NCBI GenBank assembly: GCA_017390225.1
Contig: JAFPCL010000197.1
Coordinates: forward strand, 1-11,909
Origin: Clostridia bacterium
Lineage (GTDB): Bacteria > Bacillota > Clostridia > CAKSNL01 > HGM11501
Direction of reading: 5' to 3'
Length of the DNA stretch: 11,909 bases
The notes beneath the pieces are model-generated. The model was not told where the DNA came from and searched no databases. It was given only the letters and a program-made list of their open reading frames with translations. The position numbers and the translations under genes are program-made. Shown piece after piece: positions 1-6,638 of this stretch. The first letter of the stretch is position 1. Every line of letters starts with the position of its first letter.

Positions 1-1065
1 GTACAGGAAGGAACATTCCGAAATCACACCTATCAGCTTTTTGATGAAAGTTTAACGTGGTTTGAAGCCCGTGACTATTGTGCATCTATTGGCGGATATT
101 TGGTAACCATCACGTCAAAAGAAGAACAAAAAGTCATTGAAACGTTGATTGATGCAGGCAAAAAAAATCAGTATTGGCTTGGTGGTACAGATAAAGACCT
201 CGAAGGCAATTGGACATGGATCACAGATGAGCCTTGGAGCTATGATAACTGGTCGATGAAACCTGATAACCATAATGGAAATGAGCATTATTTGCAAATT
301 TTCCGCACAAAAGGTTTCAAATTATTCACATTTTCCTATACATGGAATGACATGAATAAAAACAACACCATTGAGGGAGAAGAACATATTTATTCCCTTG
401 AGCATATCGGATTTATCTGCGAATTCGGTGAACCCTTCAAAGAAGGAGAAACCTATTTTGATTCCAAAGTATCCGACTGGTCGCTCTTTGAAATTGAAGA
501 CGCCTACGAAACAGGGCTTATTCCCCCATCATTGGTCGGAAAAGATTTGAGGGAAAACATTACCCGTGCGGAATTTGCCGCTCTTTCCGTTCTTCTGTAT
601 GAGAAGTTGTCCGGAAAAATATCTTTTTCCTCTCAATCGCCGTTTACGGATATTGCCGGCAACCCCAATGAAGCATACATCAAAAATGCATATCAATTAG
701 GTATAACCGTTGGTGTGTCCGATACAGAGTTTAATCCCAACGCCTCCATATGGCGTGAGCAATTAGCCGCTATGCTGTGCCGCACTGTTAAAAAATACAG
801 TATTCCCGGCTGGGCCATGGAAAACGACGATTCCTTTAATCTCGATATTTCGGGTACAGAACAGTATAAGGATCATGATAAAATTTCCGCATATGCCATC
901 CCTTCCGTTTATTATCTGACCAAGCACGGCATCATCTCCGGCATCCGACCCAACGTCTTTTCACCCAAAGCCGATTCTTCAGGCAAGAATACAGGCACTG
1001 CTTCCCGCGAACAAGCGATTGCCATGGCAATGCGAATCATGAACAACAAAGAAAAATTCAAATAA
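1..1065 (+). CDS. C-type lectin-like / SLH-domain surface protein (5' truncated by window)
   Basis: The reading frame is open from base 1, so the gene starts upstream of the window; 354 codons are present before TAA. Window codons about 10-141 form a C-type-lectin-like fold: a Tyr...Trp-x-x-Ala...Cys...Gly-Gly-x-Leu start, WLGGTD, a KPDN motif (87-90) and a WND motif (115-117) that in canonical lectins contribute Ca2+ and sugar ligands, and a Cys27/Cys140 pair expected to form the fold's disulfide. Three S-layer homology repeats follow (about 155-204, 215-265, 289-347), with ITRAE intact in the first and the altered forms WREQ and SREQ in the others. SLH repeats bind secondary cell-wall polymer, so the protein is probably displayed on the surface with the lectin domain outward. 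The ligand is unknown, and the signal peptide and any further domains lie outside the window. A TTG at base 100 is not the start, because the lectin fold runs upstream of it. Confidence 0.9.
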   Translation, partial: VQEGTFRNHTYQLFDESLTWFEARDYCASIGGYLVTITSKEEQKVIETLIDAGKKNQYWLGGTDKDLEGNWTWITDEPWSYDNWSMKPDNHNGNEHYLQIFRTKGFKLFTFSYTWNDMNKNNTIEGEEHIYSLEHIGFICEFGEPFKEGETYFDSKVSDWSLFEIEDAYETGLIPPSLVGKDLRENITRAEFAALSVLLYEKLSGKISFSSQSPFTDIAGNPNEAYIKNAYQLGITVGVSDTEFNPNASIWREQLAAMLCRTVKKYSIPGWAMENDDSFNLDISGTEQYKDHDKISAYAIPSVYYLTKHGIISGIRPNVFSPKADSSGKNTGTASREQAIAMAMRIMNNKEKFK

Positions 1066-1107
1066 AACAAATGGGTATCATCTAAAAGCGGATGATACCC
1101 ATTTGTT
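1066..1107. terminator. Bidirectional intrinsic terminator between convergent genes
   Basis: A perfect 17-bp inverted repeat (AACAAATGGGTATCATC at 1066-1082, its complement at 1091-1107) encloses an 8-nt loop. On the plus strand the stem is followed by an AAATTTTAATTTTT run. Read on the minus strand it is followed by TTATTTGAATTTTTC. It starts directly after the TAA of the lectin/SLH gene and overlaps the TAA of the glycerate kinase gene (1106-1108), so it probably ends transcription from both sides. Confidence 0.9.
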
Positions 1108-2248
1108 AAATTTTAATTTTTAACAATCGAAACACCTGTTCTGCCGTAGCTTTTAAGTTTTTATATGCATTTTCCGTGTCCATTGCTTCTTCCATGGTGC
1201 ACGGTTTTCTTATAATCGGAAAAAATGCATCTATGCCGAAGTCATGACAAAGCGGTGCATCCTCTTCCACACAGCCCGAAAAAGCAATGACGGGCTTATG
1301 ATGTTTTTTAGCCACCCGGGCAACGCCGCTCGGTGCTTTTCCCATGCAGGTCTGCCCATCCAGCCGTCCTTCGCCCGTGATAACAAAATCGGCATCTTTG
1401 ATGTGGTTTTCAAGACCTGTTTCTTGGATGATAAGCTCGATGCCCGATACAAGCGTAGCATTCAGATAAGATAAAAAGGCAAAGCCAAGTCCCCCTGCCG
1501 CTCCTGTGCCCGGAATGGTTGCATCGGCGGTCGGGATTTCTTTTTTTGTCAGACGGGCAAAATTTAAAAGCCACCGATCCATATCCCGAATCATATCCGC
1601 CGTTGCTCCTTTTTGCGGCCCGAACACAGCACTGCATCCTGCTTCGCCGCACAAAATATTGGTCACGTCGCAGGCAACGCAGAAAGAACATTCTTTTAAT
1701 TCTTTCATTGCATTGTCTGTTCTTATCTCCACCAGGTCTTTTAAACCCTTTGCCCCCAAAGCAATGGGATTTTCCTCCGCATCCAAAAAGGAAAAACCGA
1801 GCGCCGTGAGCATCCCGACGCCGCCGTCATTGGTTGCACTGCCGCCGATGCCGATGACAAACCTGCGGCATCCCTTCAAAACGGCATCTTTAATCATTTC
1901 GCCTACGCCAAAGGTTGTCGTGTGCATCGGATTTCTCCGATCTTTTGGCACAAGCACAATCCCTGCGGCGGCAGACATTTCAATCACCGCCGTTTGGCTC
2001 TTCGGAATAAGCCCATAAACCGCCTCGACTTTCTCTCCCAAAGGGCCGCAAACATCGGCTTTCACGAATTGTCCGTGATGCGCCCGAACGATGGCCTCCA
2101 CCGTCCCCTCTCCCCCGTCTGCCATCGGGCACACGGTCACTTTGACATCTTTATACACCTTCTTTGCCGCTTCTTCCATTGCCCTTCCTGCATCAATGGA
2201 AGAAAGGCTTCCTTTAAAAGAATCCATGGCAACGACGATTTTCTTCAT
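1106..2248 (-). CDS. glxK: Glycerate kinase (GlxK/GarK family)
   Basis: This 380-residue cytosolic enzyme phosphorylates D-glycerate with ATP, feeding it into lower glycolysis; the E. coli relatives GarK and GlxK make 2-phosphoglycerate. Family signatures run the whole length: an N-terminal KIVVAMDSFKGS, MADGGEGT (42-49), GIGGSATNDGG (133-143), CDVTN (193-197), FGPQKGA (209-215), GAAGGLGF (249-256) and TGEGRLD (291-297). The length is normal for the family and nothing is broken. The start is supported by AAAGGAG at 2257-2263, 8 nt before ATG. No glyoxylate, glucarate or serine-cycle gene is nearby, so the glycerate source cannot be read from context. I see no convincing promoter in the 90 nt upstream, which hold the terminator of the preceding gene, so expression may depend on read-through or a weak promoter. 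The symbol follows family convention; garK would be equally fair. Confidence 0.95.
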   Translation of the reverse strand: MKKIVVAMDSFKGSLSSIDAGRAMEEAAKKVYKDVKVTVCPMADGGEGTVEAIVRAHHGQFVKADVCGPLGEKVEAVYGLIPKSQTAVIEMSAAAGIVLVPKDRRNPMHTTTFGVGEMIKDAVLKGCRRFVIGIGGSATNDGGVGMLTALGFSFLDAEENPIALGAKGLKDLVEIRTDNAMKELKECSFCVACDVTNILCGEAGCSAVFGPQKGATADMIRDMDRWLLNFARLTKKEIPTADATIPGTGAAGGLGFAFLSYLNATLVSGIELIIQETGLENHIKDADFVITGEGRLDGQTCMGKAPSGVARVAKKHHKPVIAFSGCVEEDAPLCHDFGIDAFFPIIRKPCTMEEAMDTENAYKNLKATAEQVFRLLKIKI

Positions 2249-2256
2249 AGATATTT

Positions 2257-2263
2257 CTCCTTT
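2257..2263 (-). promoter_or_regulatory. Ribosome binding site of the glycerate kinase gene
   Basis: AAAGGAG on the minus strand, 8 nt before the ATG at 2248; a near-perfect Shine-Dalgarno that fixes the start. Confidence 0.85.
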
Positions 2264-2304
2264 GGCTTTTTATCCATCTGCTTTTTAAAACGGCAGATAA
2301 AACA

Positions 2305-2328
2305 GGAGGCTAAATTCCGTTAGCCTCC
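2305..2328 (-). terminator. Intrinsic terminator of the phosphoesterase gene
   Basis: A 9-bp perfect GC-rich stem (GGAGGCTAA at 2305-2313, complement at 2320-2328) with a 6-nt loop lies 10 nt past the TGA of the phosphoesterase gene. On the minus strand it is followed by TGTTTTATC, a short U-rich tract. A second, weaker inverted repeat (ATCTGC at 2276-2281, GCAGAT at 2293-2298) lies just beyond and could extend the structure. Termination may be incomplete because the U tract is short. Confidence 0.75.
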
Positions 2329-2338
2329 CATCCTATGA

Positions 2339-5300
2339 TCACAAGCTTTTCTCTTCCGCTACAGCTTGCGGCATAATCCCCTGCCATAAAAATACCTTCA
2401 GGGATGCGGCATCTTCTGCTGTATAGGTTTTTTCCTCGTCTTTTGTGTAGGTTTTCACGCCTGTCATTCTGCCGTCTGCATCATAGCTTGCCACAATCAC
2501 CTTGTCTGTGGGACAATCGGCAGATGTGATAACAGAAACTGTGCTACCAACGACATCGGGATACAAAAATCCGCTTTGGCTGACATAGAAGGTCGTCGTC
2601 GTGCCTGCATAACCTTTGCCGTATTTATCGTAGGCAACAGGCTTTGCGGTATATTTTCCGATGGGAAGTGCATATGTTATATCCACGATTTCGCCCTTTT
2701 GATTTGTTACAATCAAATCCGTGCCGTAAGCGTTCTCTGCTGCTACCTTTTGTTCGGGAATATCTCTCACACTGTATATGTTTTTGCCCGAAACACCAAT
2801 CTTTTGCGGCGCTACATACTTTTGCCATGCCAAAATGGGATAGCCTTCATTTTGGTTTTCGCTATCTGCAATATACCGATTTGACAATTTGCTCGGGAAG
2901 CTTTGCGTTTTCATATCCTTCGACGCAGACACGGTATAGCTTCCGGAAGCAACCGCCATGGTGTCACCAACGGAAAATGCCGCATAGGGCATATTCCCTG
3001 CAACGTAATAGCATCGCTCTGCCGTGTGACTGCCTGCTTTGTTGAACTCACTCAAAATCTGCCCAACAGCGGCGCCGTACAGCTTGCCGCGATTATAGCA
3101 TCCGGAAAATTTCCCGGTCAGATTACCGCCGTAGCCTGCTATGCCGCCAACGGTGCCGCCGTTTTCTGCCCAGACTTCACCGATAAAGTAGCAGTCCGTG
3201 ATATTGATCGTACCGGAAAAAATCTGCCCTGTGATGCCACCTAAGATGCCGCCGATTTTGGATTTTAAGACAGATGTTGCCGTGCATCCGATGAGCGTGC
3301 TGTTTTGGGAGGTAAAGCCCACAAGTCCTCCGGCTTTGCCGTTTCCTTCCGTATAGATGACCGCATCACCGCCGCAGTTTTCCACGGTAGTTTTTATGAC
3401 AGAGCCCGACAGGCTTCCGACATATTGCCCGGTTGCCCCCACTCTGCCGCCGTAAATTTCCGTGTTTTGAATTTTTGCGTTTTTCACCAAACCAAAAAGT
3501 CCGACGTAGTAAGCTCCGTCAATATGCAAGTTTTGAATCAAACAGCCGTTGCCGTCGAATGTACCTTCAAACCAAGTCGGGACATTTGTCGCCGTATCGT
3601 TTTCGGCTTGAAGGGATACATTGCCGCCAATCGGCTTCATAGGCACAAGCTTCATGTCGATAGATTTTACCATTTTGAACGTCTGACCGGCAAATGTTTC
3701 CCCCGATGCAACTTTTTCTTGCATCCATAACAGATGCTCGGGCAAAGACAACAGATACACGCCATTTTCCGTGGGCGGCTTCACAGCACTGCCGAATTTC
3801 GGCACGGAAGCATCTAATAAATCCAGCGTTGTGGCAAGCTTTACGTTACCGGCTTTGTCCATGCCGTAGATATAAGCATAGTGATCCGAGAAGGTGATTC
3901 TTGTTGCCAAAAAGTCTGTGCGCGCCCCGTTGATGCCGCCGCAAATCAGCTCGGGATAGCCGTATTTGGATTTTTGCGTCAAGGCTATTGTGCTTGCGTT
4001 GCCATAGAGAGCAAAATTGGTTCCCTTTGCCGCTAAAATACTTTCCCAATCATCGGAAAAATGCGCTAAAGGACTTTGGAAATGCTTGATGACAAGCTTT
4101 ATCTTTGCATTTTTATCATAATTTACATTTTGAAGCCATTTGGTCTGCTCTGCACGGTACGCCGTGAAATCCACAAGTCCACTATATTCTTTATGATTGT
4201 CCGGCTTATCTTCGCCGCCATCCAAAACGATGGCGCTGACGTTGCCGTAAGTAAACTGATAATAATACTGCCCTTCTGCCGGCTTTAAATATTCAATCAG
4301 GTGATAAGCAAAGCTTCCTCTGCAATCTAAATTGCCGCGAGCAAAAACGGTGGGACAATAAGAGCCACCGCATTTTGCCGCCGAGCGAAGCATCGCACCC
4401 AATTGGGCTTTAAACACCATATCTGTGGAAGCATCGCCGTTTAAAATCAAAAGGCGCGGATGCGCTTTTAAGGCATCAACAGCGGCTTTTGCCATATCAC
4501 TGTAGCCTTCGTTGCCCGTGCTTGCCTTGAGGTCGGGAACGACCACCATTTCAATGGTCTCGGAAGTGTTCGGGTTGACGCAAAAATAGCTTTTGCTTGT
4601 GACCGAACCCCCGTCTGCAAAGGCATAGGGCTCGTGCTTCACTATGTTTTTGGAATACACTTTATAGCTGTTGCCCAACAAATGCTTTTTGGGCACTTTA
4701 ACGCTGTGGATGGTATCCTGCGAACGAATATTTCCGCCGACGGCATCGTTCACGGTATATGTTGTGCCGTTATACGTATAAATGACACTGCCCGTGCCGG
4801 AAACAGATGTTTCCCAGCAGATGGTGAACTCGTCGCCGCCGGTTTCAAAAATCACGGGCGGTGCGGTGATGGAAATATCCGCCTGCATCGTGCGGTCTTC
4901 TTCGGGTACGATTGCTGTGCTTTCTGCTTCTTCGCAAATTTCTTCCTCCACACTCTGCATGGTTCTTTTGACTGTGCTCAAATCAATCGTTTGGGAAAAG
5001 GTTTGCTTTGCGCTCATATCAAAAGAGCGAAGAACCGCATCCTTGCCGTTTTTCAGCGTAACCAATGAGCCGATATAGCCTTTGCCGTCCTGATGTGCCC
5101 CTTCAACGAACACATAGAACGGAATGTTTGCCGTGGGCACTCGAAGGTCATTGGAATGTGTGTGTCCGGCAATGGAAAGACTGACGCCTAAGGAGGACAA
5201 CGTGGGTGCATAATTGGTGTCTACATTATTCGATAAAAACGGTGTGTGGCAGAAATTGATGGTATAGGTATAAGAATCGTCATAGGACAAAGATTTCAGC

Positions 5301-6526
5301 CATGCCAGCTCTTGCTTGCGATGCTTGGCAAATTCCACCAAGCCGCCATATTCTGCATGGGAATCCGCCTTATCCTCACCCATATCCATGCAGATGATTC
5401 GCACAGGGCCATAGGAGGACGTGTAGTAAAATTCCCCCGTCGCCGTCGGCAGATAGCTCAATAGGTTGGAGGCAAATTTCCCTCTCGTTTCGTGATTGCC
5501 GCGCAGATAAAACACGGGACATTCACCGCCCGAGATGTCGCCTGCCAGATTAAAAATAAATTGCAGATGGGATTTTTCCTGCAGATAATTATAAATATCC
5601 CCGTTCAGTAAAATCAGATCGGGTGTTATATTCTGTTGGTAAACTGTTTTTTTCGCCAAATCTCCGTAGCCGTGAACGTCGGAAAGGGTCAGCATCTTAA
5701 TTTCTCCTTGCCCCCTGTAGCCACGGAAATTATAAGTTCCCAAGTTTACTTCCGTGCCGTAAGTTGCACTATTCGTCTCGTGCTTTGTGACCGGACGGAA
5801 GTGTACGGAATAAGAGTTGTTATCTAAATGGCTTTTAGGCACTTTCACGAAATGAATGTTATCATCCGTGCGCTTCAAGCCGTTTTTCTGATCATAAACA
5901 GTATAATTTTTGTCTTTGTATTTGTAAGATATCCAGCCGATACCGGCACGATCTGTCACCCAAGTGACGGAATAGCCGTCGCCCATATCCAGAACGGCAG
6001 GCGGTATTTCATTATTTCTGTATGTCATGGAAATAGAAGATAGCGTTTTATTTCCCGCGCCATCCGGAAGGCCGGGCAAGGCATATACCCCCTCTTTGCC
6101 GTTTGCAGCCTTATAAAACACATGAATTTTCAGCACATAGGTTGTGCCGGGGGTGAGAATTTTGTTGGAAAGGATATCCATCGTGCCTTCAAAGCGCACA
6201 GCATTGATGCCGCCGGAGGAGTCTAAAATGGCATCTTTATCGGCAGGATACAAATCCATGCGCGGATAATAGCGCACCATGCACGCTCCGCTTTGGGTTT
6301 CGATATCAAAAGCAATCTGCCATATCGTGCCTTCCGATGTGGATGCCCACCCTCTGAAATAAGGGCGTGCATCGGCTGTTCCCAAGGCATTCGATGCTGT
6401 GGAAGGATAAAAGCTGTCCCCTGCTTTTTTGGAATAGAAATCAATGTTGCCCCATGCCGCATGAGAGAACACAATACCTGAAAGAAGAGAAAGCAAGATG
6501 ATAAAAAGCATACCGGCTCTTTTCAT
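2339..6526 (-). CDS. Secreted protein with tandem calcineurin-like phosphoesterase units and GLUG-like repeats
   Basis: 1395 residues from the Met at 6526, chosen because AAAGGA lies 9 nt upstream and a signal peptide follows at once (Lys-Arg, then a hydrophobic run, probable cleavage near FSHA/AWG). After an unassigned beta-rich N-terminal region (about 25-170) comes unit 1: an Fn3/purple-acid-phosphatase-like domain (about 171-270), then a metallophosphoesterase domain (about 275-520) with D283-x-H285, D310, GNHE (N344, H345), H427 and GHTH (H455, H457), all the expected metal ligands. An acidic linker (about 521-548) leads to unit 2 (about 549-900), a second copy of the same pair with most ligands lost. 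Residues about 988-1162 hold GTFDGNG and GLUG-like repeats, and the C-terminus has a YDADGR...FLW domain common in clostridial secreted proteins. No LPXTG, SLH repeat or C-terminal membrane anchor is visible. Unit 1 is probably an active extracellular phosphoesterase; its substrate is unknown. Confidence 0.88.
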   Translation of the reverse strand: MKRAGMLFIILLSLLSGIVFSHAAWGNIDFYSKKAGDSFYPSTASNALGTADARPYFRGWASTSEGTIWQIAFDIETQSGACMVRYYPRMDLYPADKDAILDSSGGINAVRFEGTMDILSNKILTPGTTYVLKIHVFYKAANGKEGVYALPGLPDGAGNKTLSSISMTYRNNEIPPAVLDMGDGYSVTWVTDRAGIGWISYKYKDKNYTVYDQKNGLKRTDDNIHFVKVPKSHLDNNSYSVHFRPVTKHETNSATYGTEVNLGTYNFRGYRGQGEIKMLTLSDVHGYGDLAKKTVYQQNITPDLILLNGDIYNYLQEKSHLQFIFNLAGDISGGECPVFYLRGNHETRGKFASNLLSYLPTATGEFYYTSSYGPVRIICMDMGEDKADSHAEYGGLVEFAKHRKQELAWLKSLSYDDSYTYTINFCHTPFLSNNVDTNYAPTLSSLGVSLSIAGHTHSNDLRVPTANIPFYVFVEGAHQDGKGYIGSLVTLKNGKDAVLRSFDMSAKQTFSQTIDLSTVKRTMQSVEEEICEEAESTAIVPEEDRTMQADISITAPPVIFETGGDEFTICWETSVSGTGSVIYTYNGTTYTVNDAVGGNIRSQDTIHSVKVPKKHLLGNSYKVYSKNIVKHEPYAFADGGSVTSKSYFCVNPNTSETIEMVVVPDLKASTGNEGYSDMAKAAVDALKAHPRLLILNGDASTDMVFKAQLGAMLRSAAKCGGSYCPTVFARGNLDCRGSFAYHLIEYLKPAEGQYYYQFTYGNVSAIVLDGGEDKPDNHKEYSGLVDFTAYRAEQTKWLQNVNYDKNAKIKLVIKHFQSPLAHFSDDWESILAAKGTNFALYGNASTIALTQKSKYGYPELICGGINGARTDFLATRITFSDHYAYIYGMDKAGNVKLATTLDLLDASVPKFGSAVKPPTENGVYLLSLPEHLLWMQEKVASGETFAGQTFKMVKSIDMKLVPMKPIGGNVSLQAENDTATNVPTWFEGTFDGNGCLIQNLHIDGAYYVGLFGLVKNAKIQNTEIYGGRVGATGQYVGSLSGSVIKTTVENCGGDAVIYTEGNGKAGGLVGFTSQNSTLIGCTATSVLKSKIGGILGGITGQIFSGTINITDCYFIGEVWAENGGTVGGIAGYGGNLTGKFSGCYNRGKLYGAAVGQILSEFNKAGSHTAERCYYVAGNMPYAAFSVGDTMAVASGSYTVSASKDMKTQSFPSKLSNRYIADSENQNEGYPILAWQKYVAPQKIGVSGKNIYSVRDIPEQKVAAENAYGTDLIVTNQKGEIVDITYALPIGKYTAKPVAYDKYGKGYAGTTTTFYVSQSGFLYPDVVGSTVSVITSADCPTDKVIVASYDADGRMTGVKTYTKDEEKTYTAEDAASLKVFLWQGIMPQAVAEEKSL

Positions 6527-6535
6527 AATATCAAA

Positions 6536-6541
6536 TCCTTT
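6536..6541 (-). promoter_or_regulatory. Ribosome binding site that decides the phosphoesterase start
   Basis: AAAGGA on the minus strand, 9 nt before the ATG at 6526. The reading frame stays open 33 codons further upstream to 6625, but that extension runs through the terminator of the preceding gene and would bury the signal peptide, so the ATG at 6526 is preferred. Confidence 0.8.
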
Positions 6542-6560
6542 CCAATGAAAGATGAAAAAT

Positions 6561-6602
6561 GGAGGGCTGTTTAAAACATAAAAGCATTCTAAACAGCCCT
6601 CC
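6561..6602 (-). terminator. Intrinsic terminator after the GH94 phosphorylase gene
   Basis: A 13-bp perfect stem (GGAGGGCTGTTTA at 6561-6573, complement at 6590-6602) with a 16-nt loop, followed on the minus strand by ATTTTTCATCTTTC. It lies between the GH94 stop codon and the start of the phosphoesterase gene and ends only 34 nt before that gene's ATG, so it might also act as an attenuator in its leader. Confidence 0.82.
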
Positions 6603-6607
6603 CAACA

Positions 6608-6631
6608 GAGGATGTAAAAAATCACATCCCC
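6608..6631 (-). other. Small hairpin just after the GH94 stop codon
   Basis: GGATGT (6610-6615) and ACATCC (6624-6629) form a 6-bp stem, extendable to 8 bp with one G-U pair on the minus-strand RNA, around a GATTTTTT loop. It begins a few bases past the TAA and precedes the larger terminator. It could stabilise the 3' end or be chance; its role is uncertain. Confidence 0.45.
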
Positions 6632-6638
6632 TTTACCA

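Noticed and set aside
100..102. TTG at base 100 as the start of the lectin/SLH gene
   Set aside because: Codons 10-33 already encode the first strand and helix of the lectin fold including its conserved Cys, so the gene begins outside the window.
1506..2018. Plus-strand open frame of 170 codons opposite the glycerate kinase gene
   Set aside because: It is fully inside a conserved kinase gene, on the opposite strand, with no independent support.
2264..2304. Own promoter for the glycerate kinase gene
   Set aside because: AT-rich hexamers such as GATAAA are present, but no pair with acceptable -35 sequence and 16-18 nt spacing was found.
6527..6625. N-terminal extension of the phosphoesterase (33 extra residues)
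   Set aside because: The extension reads through the terminator hairpin of the GH94 gene, has no Shine-Dalgarno, and would place a typical signal peptide internally; the Met at 6526 has a good ribosome binding site.
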